In this document: positions 1 through 12,332 of the stretch, piece after piece | How positions within the stretch are numbered: position 1 is the stretch's first letter | Layout: the number at the start of each line of letters is the position of its first letter | Program-made: the position numbers and the translations under genes | Notes under the pieces: generated by a model | Database searches by the model: none | The model's input: only the letters and a program-made list of their open reading frames with translations | What the model was told of the DNA's origin: nothing | Assembly: GCA_022316685.1 (NCBI GenBank) | Contig: JAKJHU010000158.1 | Coordinates: forward strand, 161,493-225,492 | Length of the DNA: 64,000 nt | From: Progne subis subis | Taxonomy: Eukaryota; Chordata; Aves; Passeriformes; Hirundinidae | Direction: 5' to 3'

Positions 1-154
1 GATGGAGGGATGGAGGGAGGGATGGATGATGGATGGATGGATGGATGGATGGATGGAAGGAGGGATGGATGGAGGGAGGGAGGGATGGAGGTAGAGATGA
101 TGGAGGGATGGAGGGATGGATGGACAAATGGACAGATGGAAGATGGATGGATGG
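1..154. repeat. (TGGA)n / (GGGA)n microsatellite, cut by window edge
   Basis: Tetranucleotide repeat of GATG and GGGA units with many interruptions, running from the window start to about 154. Apparent Met/Asp/Gly/Trp-rich reading frames are the repeat read as codons. The same motif recurs at 15281-15457 in the same orientation. Confidence 0.9.
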
Positions 155-2173
155 AGCAAGGCTCAGGACACACTGGGTGAATCTGTTTTCCGTCCCAATC
201 TGTGGCAGACACAGCTCGAGGTCTGTATGGAACGGCCCCGAGAAGACAAGGCCCAAAATGAAGCTGTGTGGTTGTTACAGGGATGTGCCACCTCAATAAG
301 ATGGGGTTCCCTGCCTCGGGATGCCAAAGTGCAATCAACTGGGCAGCAGAGAAGCAAAAATAATTTATCCCCCTAAACATGGGACAGGAAATGTGTCCCA
401 TGAGTCTCTACCAGGTGGCAGAACAGTGTGAGCTCTGCCTCAGCCCCCAGAACAGCACAAACCCAGCTTTGTCCGAGGCTGTGTCCCTTGACTTGCCTTC
501 TTGCAGGGTGAGGTGGTGGCAGGCTGACAGTGGGCAGTGGCTTTGCTGTGTGACAACAGCCACTGGCAGAGCTGGCAGGGTCATTTCTGAGCAACAACTG
601 CCCCTGCCACTTCTCAGTTTCCTCGTGATGCCACCTGACCACGATCCTTGCTTCTTGCCATTTTATTCTCAAGGAGCTCCAGCTCCGGGATCCATCTGTG
701 CTCCTGGCTCTAATGAAGGAGGCAGATCCACAGGCACATCAAACCCTCCCATTTAGGCTTTCAGGCTTAGGCTCTTATTCTTAATGCTTCAGATTGCTCA
801 GGATGACAGGGAAAAAATCACTTTCTATTATCACCTAATGATCCAAGGAAGAGGCTGTGGGAGACACATTTCTGTGGCAGTCAGAGGGTTCTGGATGGAG
901 GCAGGTGAGGGGCTGTGTGGTGAGGGGCTCGCTCTTAGCTCCCACAGACCTTCGTTCCTGGCACATCCAACTGCACTGGGCTCTTGAGAGCCTTGGAATC
1001 TTCTTCAGACTTCCGTTGACTCCATCTTCTTTGGAACTTGGCTTCCCATGCCTGATTTCTTTTCACTTTTCATAAGGGAGTGGTGATTTTTCTTCTCAAA
1101 GCTTCCTTCTTTTCCAGCCATCAGGGTTATCACAGTTCCACCTCCGTTCCTAATGGCAGCTCCTCCTCCAAGCGCAGTCACAGCTTGGCCACAGCCTTCT
1201 CCAGAGGGAGGCTCGGTGCTCCCTCCAGGAGAGGTCACAGGAGAGCAGGACAGGAGCAGCCTCCACCCTGCAGGAACCTTTCTCACACAGGGAAGATGTT
1301 CTGGCAGAACTCAGGGAAGTTTGGGGGTGCAGGAGGCACAGATTGAGACTGATCCCAGCAGCGAGCCACTGACCAGCCCTGCCTGTAACGAAGACCAGGA
1401 GCTCTGGCTGGCTGAGCTCAGCACCAGAGCCTGGAGTTGTTCAGCTCCAGCCTCTTTAAGAGCAGAGCTTTTGGGATTAGTGTAAACAGATTCACCACTG
1501 GAGAGTAGATCAGAGAGCGCTACGCAAATCCACGCACATGTGGTTCCAGGGGCGGCCAGGTACACTCTGCAAACTCCACACGGAGCACTTGGAGCAGGTT
1601 TCCCAGTCTGGGGCAGGAATCTCCACGGCTTTTTGTTCTGTGTTTCCAGGGCGCCCGGCAAAGTGAAAGCATGAGTCTTAATTTGCTCACGGAGGCACTA
1701 CCAGAGCAAACAGAGTAAATCGTGATCATTTTTCAGCATTCAGTTCCCCACCTCTGGGATACATCACCTTGGATTGAAACAAAAACCTTTCTCTTGGGTC
1801 AAATATGTCAACAACTGCGAAGAGTTACCTGTGCCACAAAGTGTTTTCTAAGTGGAGATAATGCTTCAAGCAGAGCTCTTAAACTTAAGAGAGAAAGATT
1901 TTCCTCCACATCCTATCACCAGTTTGAGGGACAAATTGCTTATCCTGGATATTCCGCCACTATCCAAAGAAGGGAAAACTTCCTGAATGTAACTTATTTA
2001 CATGTGTTTCAGCAAACCTCTGAGTTTCTAACTCAGATCAAAGGTCCTTTGAGCTGTTTTAAAGGCTCATTGCAGATGCAGGCCCTCATTGCAGGTACAG
2101 GAAAGACAGGTTGAATCTGGGAGCAGAAAGAAACCCAGCTACCTGTCAGATGAGCAACCTGAGCCCAGGAAGG
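155..2173. other. non-coding, no feature recognised
   Basis: Mixed-composition sequence with short open frames only. None has recognisable domains or credible exon boundaries. No interspersed repeat was recognised. Confidence 0.6.
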
Positions 2174-2620
2174 GATCCAGAGCTGCTGTCCCTGCAGGAA
2201 TCCAGCACAGATTCCATCCAGAACTGATCTCCCTGCAGGATCCAGCACAGATTGCATCCAGAGCTGATCTCCCTGCAGGATCCAGCACAGATTCCATCCA
2301 GAGCTGATCTCCCTGCAGGATCCAGCACAGATTCCATCCAGAGCTGATCTCCCTGCAGGATCCAGCACAGATTCCATCCAGAGCTGCTGTCCCTGCAGGA
2401 TCCAGCACAGATTGCATCCAGAGCTGATCTCCCTGCAGGATCCAGCACAGATTGCATCCAGAGCTGATCTCCCTGCAGGATTCAGCACAGATTGCATCCA
2501 GAGCTGATCTCCCTGCAGGATCCAGCACAGATTCCATCCAGAGCTGATCTCCCTGCAGGATCCAGCACAGATTGCATCCAGAGCTGATCTCCCTGCAGGA
2601 TCCAGCACAGATTCCATCCA
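2174..2620. repeat. 40-bp minisatellite, about 11 copies
   Basis: Unit starts are 2201, 2241, 2281, 2321, 2361, 2401, 2441, 2481, 2521 and 2561, with partial copies at both ends. Each unit reads TCCAGCACAGATTCCATCCA then GAGCTGATCTCCCTGCAGGA. Variable sites are ATTCC/ATTGC, GCTGATCT/GCTGCTGT, GAACT in the first full unit and TTCAGC in the unit at 2481. Because 40 is one more than a multiple of three, the array keeps three minus-strand frames open. The long Leu/Trp/Cys-rich frames across it are artefacts of this. Confidence 0.95.
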
Positions 2621-5600
2621 TAAACCAATCCTCTCCCTGCTGCCCCTACCAAAGGACAAGGGAGGAGACCAAAGAGCCACACCAGCACCTCCTGAGCCAG
2701 CCAGACCCATCCCTCAGCCTGTGCCACGGTCTGGGGGACACCAGGGCTGTGCCACAGCCAGGATTCCCTGCTTTTTGCCCTTCCCTCCCAGCCCTGTGCT
2801 CTGTGTGAGCAGCCAGCCCAGCTCCGGGCTGGGGATTGCAGCAGGAGCAGCCTCAGGCCAGACTGCTTCATTAGCAGAGATATTCTGACAGCCCAGCACT
2901 CAGGGAGGGCACGGGTGCCTCTTCAGGGTAGGGAGTCTGGGAAGGAGGACACTGGGAAGAGCTTTGCCTCTGAAATAATGCTTTCCCAGGAACTGCTCGG
3001 GCTGTTCCCCTCTCAGTCCTGCTGCCTTTTGTTGGAGGGGAAATGGAGCACCGTGGAGCTCGGAGCTTTTCCTGCCTGTCTGGGAAGAGGTGTCCCGGTG
3101 CTGTGGGCTCACACACCAGCCAGAGCTGGACACTGTGCCCCCCTGCCTCATGAAGGTGGGACAGGTGGTGAGAGAAACTCTCTCCTTAGCCAACCATTTC
3201 CACAAAATGCCTCTTCCACATTGCCTTCCCTGCCAGCTCCATAACCAGTCTGAGTAGATAAGAACTCCAAAAACCTCGAGGAATTAAATGTTTGTTGGGA
3301 AGGGGTGAAGGAGCTTTCATTTGGGAGGCAAGGACTCCAATTCTAAACCAGCTGCTCCTTTTTCCTAAATAATAAGGGCACAAATCTATTCTCATTAAAA
3401 CCAATGACAGATTTTTTTTACTGACTGCCCTCCTCAGTGTCCAGTCCCCATCACACAGCAAGAGGTTTACCTTCCCTGTAAAGATTTCAGAAAACAATTT
3501 TAGTTACACTCAAGTGATGCCTCCATGGTGCAAAAAAAAATCCCTTACAGAAATCACCAATGGAATAAACCTTAAGTTTAATAAAGAAATGTTAAAGAAA
3601 TACCAGTTCTCTGGCCCTTTCCTAAGGCAGGAGCTGCCTTCTTTGCAGCTCCAATCTTTGGGCAGCTCCCTGTCCTCCTCTCTGCATTAACCACTCTTTG
3701 TGCACACTGCAATTAAAAATGCATCTTTCTCCCTTGTCTGTTCCTCTCTCCTCAGAGGTGATTTATTGCTAATCTGTAACTGGTGTGAAAGATATCAGCG
3801 TGCTAAGGCATCCACCAGATTCCCCTTTTTCCTAAAGCCTTTATTCCTCTCTGCTAAGAAAACCTCAGTGCATCAGGAGATGCTGAACTCATGGTCACAC
3901 TAAGCCTGGCTGTGTCCCAGCTTTTCCTTTTCCTACTCCACTTCCCCAGCTTCCTGCCTGCCTTCCCTCCTCCAGTCATCACAACACAAAACGGGCACAG
4001 GCAGAAGTGCCTGTCCAGGAATGTGTATCTGGCTGGAATCTACGGCCAGCTTACAACAAGGAGAACTTAGTGACCATTGAAAAGCAGATTACACCAGCTG
4101 TGCCCTCCTGGCATCAAACAGGGCCATGAAAAACAGGCCACGGCTGGCTCCTGTAATTCACAGGTGGACACAAATGTAAGTGCACAGAGCAGCTTTTTTG
4201 GGTGAGAGGGATGGGATTTTTCAGGAATCCTTTGGAAGAGATGTGCCAGAAGATCCTGGTGTAATCAAGGTGTGACTGCTTTTAATACACACGAGGAAGA
4301 TCAAATTAGGGACTCGGTAGAACCTGTCTTGACCAATTTAGGAGGTGCTGAAGTGCTACCTCGAGCTAGCTCCCAGCTCCCAACACATTAATTAGAGCCA
4401 ACGTCTTGTGAAGTCTTTAAATCACTGAGTGTCTCTGCTCTGATTCTCCTCCTTTCCAGAGACTGGAGTCACTGCCCTGGGATTAGCACCCAGCACCTCT
4501 GCACCTCAGAGCTGTGCCCCAGCAGGGTGCAAATCCCTCCAGGAATTTAGCTGATTATTGTTACAGCAGTGAGGATCTGGGTGTGCAGACAGTCTGTCCC
4601 TGTCCTGCAGTGTCCCTCTGCCAGAGCCAAATCTGCCTGAATCCCCCTGGGGCTCTGAGGGGACATCCCACAGGAGCCCCCAGCAGGGACCTGTGTTTCT
4701 GCAGGGAATTCTCACTGCAGGTCCTGGTGCTGGGCTTTCCCTGCAGCTATTTCATGGATTATGTGAGTTCAGGATCTCCAGCACCACAGTGACCAGAACA
4801 CGGCCCCTTCTGCACCTTTGTTACATTTGAACAAAACACACTCAGAAACATCCCCACAAACAGTGCCAGGCACGAGCAGTGAACCCAAACACACTGTGCT
4901 CAGTCCTCACTCAGCTCCGTCACTGAGGAACTCCTGGGTCAGGACCAAACTCCTCTTGTTTGGTTCAGTCTTCTTTTAAATCCTACAATCCCATAAAAAC
5001 AGTCTGCTTGATATAAACTGTTGCTATGACTACACTGCCACAGAGGGCTTCAATCAAACAGAAACTTAGATAAGAGATAAGGAAAACAAAACAAAGGGAA
5101 TTTCAAAAAACATGTAAATAACGCATTTGCATATTTGGATCGTCTCTTTGGTGATTTGAATTTCTCAGAAGAGGAGCAACTTCACAGCACTGCAGTGTGG
5201 ACAGAAAAGCTGCAGCTGGTTACCACCGAGTTCTATTTGATGTCAGACTTCTATGTGGAGTCGGGAATCCCAACCTCTGTCTGCCTTTTCCTTCCCTGTG
5301 GCACTGCAGCAGCACCTGGGGACTCCAAACTCAGGTGCTTCAGTCCCCAGCCCGGGAGCAAACATCTCAGGCTCCTGAGGCATTTCCATCCCATCCTATG
5401 GATTTCCAGAGCTCCATTTCTCTCAAGTTCAATAACTCAATCACTGAGCAAAACCAGGGAATTTTGAGCATTAACACAGCACACGTGGCAAAGGCAGAAA
5501 TGTCAGAGCAATCTGTTTACGAGTTATTTTAATGCCTGATGCCTAAAATTATTATCTAAACTCTCTGGCAAACACAAGTCACTGTTTTGTTCACAGCAGG

Positions 5601-6121
5601 AGAGAAGGGTTTTGTTTGTCACACGTCTTCCTTTAGCCAAAACTGCTGTGTCCAGGCATGGCACCCCTGGGTTCCAACACACATTTCCTTCCTGATTACC
5701 TGGGAAAGGCTGGGGAGGAATGTGGGGCCAATCACCGAGGATGAGGAGCAGAGGAAAGAGATTTTTTAAAGTTTCTCTCATCCCTTTTAAGCCCAGCAAG
5801 CAGCAGCCACTTCCCACCCGTGCTCTGCACCCATCAGCCATAAACCACTGCTCAGGGGTTAAAGCTGCACTGACCCCAAAATAAAAAAGCCTAATGCACT
5901 GTAAATATCCAGGAGACCCTCGAGTCTATTACAACCCAGTTTTTCAGGAGTCTGTCTCTGCTGTGGCCTCTACTCACAATTACAGCCAAACACTGATTAG
6001 GGTGCACATGGGAGCAGCACAGGAAGCAAATATGAAATTGTCCTAACCAAGTAACTGAGTACATTTGTAAGGATGGTATTGCTTTTAATTAGCCTTAATT
6101 TCCAAAGAATTATTGCTTGTT

Positions 6122-6139
6122 AAAAAAAAAAAAAAAAAA
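6122..6139. repeat. A18 homopolymer
   Basis: Eighteen consecutive A. No retroposed body with a recognisable family was seen upstream, so this is recorded only as a homopolymer. Confidence 0.9.
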
Positions 6140-7675
6140 TCTTTATGGATCCATGAATTATTGAGTACAGGATTCTCCCCCTGCCTCCTGCTGACACCCG
6201 ACGGAGCAGCCCCAGCATAACTCACCAGGGAATTCTCTGTATTTGACTGCAAGAATGCCTGGTGTTCCAACCCATTCAGTATTTCTGTTAGAGCTCCAAG
6301 GACCAGATCAGCTCTTGCAGAGTGAAAATGGAAATCAAATCCCAATCTGGATTAACCCTCAGAGCAGCACAAATATGTTGTGTTTGTTAGGAGAGATCTG
6401 GTGTTTGCACACAAACACACACACTGGCCCTGTGCACCCATGTCATTTATATGTGATATTAATCAGGTTTGTAGTTTCAAATGCAGTAATGCAAATTATG
6501 CCATTTATTTATCTCTTTATGAAATTAATGTGACCCTTTTAGTATCAGCTTTCAGAAGTTCAGGTACAAACCCAGGAAGGTGGATTTGCTTAGGGATGTT
6601 ACATCCACATTATTCTGGGCCAAGCCTCCCATTCTTTCTCCTCCCTTCTTCCAAAAAAACCCCATAAAACCAATACCAAGTTTCACCTCGAAAAACAAGA
6701 GAGAATCTGTCCTTGGTTATGGAGACCAGCACAGCAATGTGCCCGCTGAGCTTTCAGCCATACATTTCTGAAATCCCTCCACATTTGCTCTCTGTGCTGT
6801 TCTGTGGGGAGCAGAGCAAGGCCAGGAGTGTGGGGCACTCTCGGAGCCTGCAGTGGGAACCAGCCTGAGATCATCCCACCAGTCCCAAACTGAAATTCCA
6901 GAGTGTTTGGCCCAGGGTTGAGGGATGGGGATATCGGCACTTCCAGAGACACTGGGTTTGGGATTCCTTTGGGAATTTAACCATAATAATTGAAAGATTT
7001 TAACCTTTATCTTGGGAGGAAACACAACATTTTAGAGGGGACAAAGGCACTGTGCTCTTGTTGTACCTCCTGAGGACATGGGGAAGGTGGGGCACAGGTC
7101 TCTCTCTGTCACATTCCCGGGTGAACGCAGCTCTTCCTTCCCTCTGGAGCTGTCAGCCTTCAGGATTCCAAATTCCCTTTCCATGGATGTTCCTGGAGCT
7201 GCCTTCAGACTTGCTGCTGCAGTGGCTACCATGAAATGCACCTAAATCAGTAAATCCATTTATTGGAATGGTCATACAGGACTGCAGCAATGAGACACAA
7301 ACATAATCCAATTCCAACCTCTTCAAAGCAGGAGGACATAAACATTTAGCTCCGTTCTCCATGAAATTCAAGTAAAAAAAGGAAACCATAAGGATGTATG
7401 TGACAAAGAAGAGGCCATTCAAGAGACAACACAAATAAACCTCAGCAGTAGGGACAGGAAGGTGAGTGGTGTCCCAAGCATTCCTTTGGCACTGGAAATA
7501 CCCCTGGGATTGCCCCTTGTTTCAAGACACCTTCTTCCCTCAGCTCCCAAAACCCCTCTGCAGCAATCTGTGGAACCCCCATCCAATTATCAGATGAAAT
7601 GCAGGAGGATCAAAGGGAGAGTTGGAGGATAAGCAGGAGCGTGGGATAATTAGCAGCCCTGAGTGCTGCTGAGCA

Positions 7676-7695
7676 CCCCTCCCTCCCTCCCTCCC
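7676..7695 (-). other. G-quadruplex motif on minus strand
   Basis: The plus strand reads CCCCTCCCTCCCTCCCTCCC. The complement has five G-runs separated by single bases, a canonical G4 pattern. Confidence 0.6.
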
Positions 7696-9245
7696 TTGTG
7701 AGCATTTCCCAGCTCCCCTCTGCAGCTCCGGAGCCCCAGTTCCCCTCCTCGTGTCTGTCCTCACCTGCCTACCCCAAGAGCTGCCCTGGCACAGCCCCGG
7801 AGTGATCCCTGAGCTTTTTGGGTTTCACTGCTTGGGAGTGGGGACAACAGGGAGAGAGAAAAGAATTCAGGAGCTCTGGGGAACCTGGACATGGAGACAA
7901 TCAGGGGACACCAAGAGAGAAATAATAAACAATGTACAGCTAAGCAATAATTAATATTATTTCCACTGCTGCCTCTTTTCCCTTGTGTCCTGGAGCTCTG
8001 GTCAGGATGGGAGAGGTGTTCCCACTCTTTTTTGCCTGGGTAATACCCTGCACCTTAACAATCATGAGGATCAGCTGCGGGGAGCGAGGCTGAATTATGA
8101 GTTTGTCCTTGCAGAAGAAATGGGGGTGGCCTGTCTGTCACGTGTGGGGACCCTGGAGCTGTCTCAGAGGATCAGGGTGGAGGGACTCCAAGGGACAGAC
8201 CAGGCCAGAAGGTGCAGAAAGGAAACCCTAGCCTGGAATCCTCATCACAAACAGAATCATTCCCCCCACAGCTGTGAAAATTCCCCACAAATGGGGGAAT
8301 TGCCCTGTCACAAGTCGGCCAACAAATCAGGCCTTGCCCTGATGTCCTGGTGTTCCCGTCCCAACGCCTGGAGTGGGCTCATGTCCCAATCCCAGGGACA
8401 AAAATCCATGGCAGGACCATGTTCATGCCGGCTACTGCCAAGGGAACCAAACTGATTGGGCTCGCAAGGAATTTGCATGCAGGGAACCAGGCAAGCTGAA
8501 ATAAGGCTGAAATGTTAATGAATGTCTGGAAAGCACTAGGAAATCCTTGGATTAGAGGTATCCTAGGAACACAACACAGGCAGTGCCAGCAGATAAGGTC
8601 AGCCTGGGGATTGCACTCAGTTTTATCTAAAAATCCAACTTTGCATACGGTGACTCAACAGAAATGTAATAAATGTAAATCGTGTAACAGTGCTGCCCTG
8701 CGGATTTTGAGCCATTTTTCATCAGGACCGGTGTGGCTGGCAGGATGCCACGGCTCTGACCCCACTGCCCAGCGCTCTGCTGCAGCCCAAGCAGACAAAC
8801 ACACCCCAGAGCTGTCCAAAGGCTGCCCCAAGCAAAGGAGCGCCTCGCTTTTACCGTCCAGTCTCAGGGACGAGCAAGCAAGAGCCGAAGGGAGCTCCGG
8901 CCCCGGACTGTTGTGCGCTCCGACTCCCAGAGCGCACGGAGGGCAGCTCCGCCAGCCTTGCCGAGGCACGGCTGCGGTCCTCCCGAGCCTGCAGACCCGC
9001 GTTTCCCATTGCCCGACAGAGCTCGGGATTCTGGAAGGGCTGAGCTCCTTCAGGGGGTCAGGAGTCTCAGCGATCCGCCCGGGGCTGCTCCGCTGGTGCT
9101 GGCTCCAGCCCCCCGAACCAAAGCACGGCCAGGGATCCATCACACTCCATTTTCCCTAACTTAGCTGAGGAGCTTTTTCACATCAGACTGCAGAAAAGCC
9201 TTTTCCCTGCTGCTTGTCCCTTTCCGAGCAGCAAGCGCGCCGGGA

Positions 9246-9363
9246 GTGGTCCAGGAGTGTCCCGGGAATGGTCGGGAGTGCCTCGGGAATGGTCGGGAGT
9301 GCCCTAGGAATGGTCCGGGAGTGTCCCGGGAATGGTCGGGAGTGCCCTGGGAACGGTCCAGGA
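9246..9363. repeat. 21-22-bp minisatellite, about 5.5 copies
   Basis: Tandem units resembling GTCGGGAGTGCCCTGGGAAT, length 21 or 22, vary between TCCCGGGA and CCCTAGGA at the centre. It lies inside CpG island 1. Confidence 0.85.
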
Positions 9364-9758
9364 CAGCGGGAGGACCGCGGGCGGTGCCGAGCGGGGGACA
9401 AGGACAGGCACAGCCGGGCTCGGAGCGGTACAGCCGGGCTCGGAGTAGCGCTGCCCGCCCGTCGCTGCTCGGGAACCCCCCGGCCGGTTCCCCCCGCCGC
9501 CGCCGCGGGTTGCTGGCAGCGGCCCCGGAGCCGCAGCGCTGCCGCCGGGGAGAGAGGTAATAAATAACCCGGGGAGCGCGGCGCGGAGCCCGGCGGGCGG
9601 CGCAGACTCTGACCTGACAAATACCCACTGGAAAATCATCACCTCCCGCCCCCGGGAGCCTGGAGCCAGCCCCGGGCCGGCCCCAGGCGGGGGGCGGCGG
9701 AGCCAGCCGGGCCCGTCCGGCCGCGCCGCCGGGGGGTGGCGACAGCGGGGGCGGCTGC

Positions 9759-9846
9759 GGGGCCGGGCGGGGCCGGGGGATGCGGGAGGGGACGGGGATG
9801 GGGATGCAGGGAGGGGATGGGGACAGGGATGGGGGTGCAGGGAGGG
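9759..9846 (+). repeat. G-rich low-complexity run with G-quadruplex motif
   Basis: G-runs of 3 to 5 at 9759-9779 are separated by one or two bases. They are followed by repeated GGGGATG/GGGATGG words to 9846. Confidence 0.75.
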
Positions 9847-10105
9847 CTGCCCCCGGCACCCCCAAACACACACGGAGCCGGATCTCGCCTCGCCTACGCC
9901 GCGGCTCCCCCCGGGTCGGGGCGCGGGGAGCGAGCGGGACCGTCCCGCACGGCGGCGGGGAGGGATGCGGGGATGTTCCTGCTGGGGTTGGTGCTGACCC
10001 CGCCGTCAGTGGGTGCTCAGCCCCGGAGCCTCCTCTCACCTGCTCCGGGAGAAGGCAGCACCCAATTTCCCGGGGAGGGGGGCGAGGAGGGAAAGGGGGG
10101 ATGGA

Positions 10106-10660
10106 GAGAGAGATGCTTTATTTTCCGCCCCGTGCAATAAAGTGTGATTATAAAGAATATAACAGGGAGCACAGCTTGAATTCCAATTGGCGGAGGGCCT
10201 GTTGTTAACCATCAGGGAACTATTTATTCTCCAGCCTTACTGGTGCTCCTTGGTCAATAATGATAAAGGGGGGAAAGGAGAAGAAGTTGAAGCCATTATA
10301 AAGCAGCAATCCCATTACAGAGGAGCAGCAGCAACAGCCCCCCAGAATCTATGATTCCCTCAGGTCATGTCTCGTGTGCTCAGACCACCGGCCACTGTCA
10401 GGATTTACCCTGCATCATTAACCCACCAAAGAGGGTTTTTTTCCCTTGCCAGGAATGACTGATTTCTCCAGCCTGATGGCAGTCATCGTTTGGGAGACAG
10501 AGCAGCACTCCCCTGCTGCTGAACTATCTCCAGCCATATTTAATAAATAAATAAAATAGCTGGATGCTCGACCAGCTCCCCAGGAGAAGGGAAGACAATG
10601 TGGCTGTTCATTGTGATTAAATATTTGCTGCTCCCTGTTTCTGACACTTATTCACACACA
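10106..10660. other. AT-rich candidate regulatory stretch next to CpG island 1
   Basis: Composition drops sharply at about 10.1 kb. The stretch holds several TAAT, TTATTTA and AATAAAT words, including TATTTAATAAATAAATAAAA near 10538-10556. It has no open frame of note. Conserved non-coding status is a guess from composition, not shown. Confidence 0.3.
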
Positions 10661-12290
10661 CAGACAGGGAGCACCGTGGGTGCTTGCCCAAGCCCTGATC
10701 AACTCCCCAAACATTATTTTTAGCGTTTGTGTTGCTCTCCCGCCCAGGCCCAGATCGTCCCAGGCTGTACAAAGGAGCACAGACAGCCCCTGTCCCACAC
10801 AGCTGCTGCTGCACTCCCAGACTCTGCTCTTTTTTTGCATGACTGGATTCCACGTGAGCTTTGCCAATGTTTCAGACAGGATCAGAGTCACTCCGGGCCA
10901 GCTTTAGAAACTTCTGGCATCCAAAGGATGCCAGATCAAAAACCCCAACCTCGGCGCAGAAACCCAAGCCCGGAGTTTGTTTCCTTTGCTGTGCCACGGG
11001 GGAGGGGTCTGGGCTGGAAGGTTTTGGTTCGCTGGCTCTGCTCCATCCCAGGGGCTCCACCAGCCGCTCTGGCCGCACACTCAGAGCTGAACGCCCAGCA
11101 AAGGGAGCCTGAGCCTCCTTCCACTGCACAGCCCCCGAAAAACTGAGCTGTCCTGGCATCCACCCACGCCTTACCCCTCTCACTGCAGCATTCCCAGCCC
11201 CAGGAAGGTTCTCACAAGCTTTTCCCAGCTCAGACCCGTTTCCCCGGTGGAGATTATCCCTGGCTGTGTCCAACAGCAGCATCTGAACCATGCCCATGAG
11301 GGAGTGGCGGGCCGGGCCGGGGCTGTTTTTATGGTCGTCATGGGTTTCCCAGAACTCACACACCCTCACCCTGCCCGCCACGAACAGCATCAGCTCCGGG
11401 AAATCCCTGTTTGCCGGCAGCTCTGCCACTCCCCGTGTGCATCCAGGGAAAAGTCCTCGAAGCACAGGAGTGGAAGAGGAGGAGGCTGAGGGGAGTGTGG
11501 CTCTGGCAGAGGATGGGATTCTGGGGGGGACGAGCTTCAGCCTCCTTTACATTTCTTTGAAGATTCTGCCCTTAACCTGCAGAGCAGGTTCCTTCTTCCA
11601 GCTGAGTTATCCTGTTACCAAAACAGGACCTTTTGGCTCAAGACCTGTCACTTACAGGCTGAGGTTCCTCCAGGCGAACACTGAAACATTACCGGCGACT
11701 CAGAAAGCATTTTGCACTTGATCGTTGTTATTTACACGAAAGGACCCAGGTGTAAAGCTCCCACTCGGGTTCTGAGCATTAGAAACTTCCCTCAGTTGTG
11801 ACTGATTTTAAGAGTAGCAGGGAGTGAAGCTGCTCTAAAGCAGCCAAGGAAGTTCCTCCCCAAAGAGAACAAAGATTGCTTCAAGGGCAATCGTGAAATT
11901 AAATCTCTTTTAATAGGCAAGATGAAAATGAGGGCCTAGAAGAAGCAGGAGAAGGAAGGACAGCGGCAAAGGAATTGGAGACTGTGAGTTTAGATAAAAG
12001 CTTGGCTTGAAGCTTTGGTACAGCTACACCCAAATCCTTCTGTGGAAGCCCAGGAATGAGGTTCTTAATGGCTGAGAAGGAGCATCAGAGCTGCTGCTCA
12101 GGGACAAAGCCATGTTTCTTCCCCTGAATAGGGCTGCTGTCTTTTTGCTCTGTGATGCCTTCCATAAGCTCTTCTGGGTATGGGGGTATAAATCATAATA
12201 AAGCCATGGCACGGCATATAAATCATAATAAAGAATAATGATACGTAATAAGGATGAATAATATTAAGGGGAGGATTGTGTGAGGGAGCC
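10661..12290. other. non-coding, no feature recognised
   Basis: Only chance frames. Near 12.2 kb there is a repeated word, ATAAATCATAATAAAG, at 12189 and 12220. Confidence 0.55.
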
Positions 12291-12332
12291 TGCACACACA
12301 CACACACACACACAGAGCTGTGCACACACACA
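12291..12332. repeat. (CA)n microsatellite, two blocks
   Basis: About eleven CA dinucleotides from 12292, a short interruption, then another short CA block at 12322-12332. Confidence 0.9.

Larger units (their letters stand above)
2621..8869. other. non-coding block with AT-rich patches
   Basis: No exon recognised. AT-rich stretches lie near 3240-3600, 5030-5120, 6030-6130 and 6430-6540. An A18 tract is at 6122-6139, and a C-rich run whose complement is a G-quadruplex motif is at 7676-7695. The sequence becomes GC-rich from about 8.8 kb. Confidence 0.6.
8870..10105. promoter_or_regulatory. CpG island 1, possible promoter of an unrecognised transcript
   Basis: Dense CpG and GC boxes run from about 8.87 to 10.1 kb, with the core at 9360-9990. 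Inside are a 21-22-bp tandem repeat (9246-9363), a G-rich segment with a canonical quadruplex motif (9759-9779), and a GGGGATG-type G-rich repeat (9776-9846). A strong minus-strand donor-like site, GCAG|GTGAGAGG, lies at 10040/10039. Long open frames here, up to 292 codons, reflect high GC and have no family match I recognise. A promoter role is inferred from composition only. Confidence 0.5.

Noticed and set aside
2033..2710. 225-codon minus-strand frame with Leu-Trp-Met-Gln repeats
   Set aside because: It is the 40-bp minisatellite read in rotating frames.
9161..10039. 292-codon minus-strand frame in CpG island 1
   Set aside because: Pro/Arg/Gly/Ser-rich in the way any GC-rich DNA reads, with several overlapping frames on both strands. 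It begins with GTG and no family resemblance was seen.
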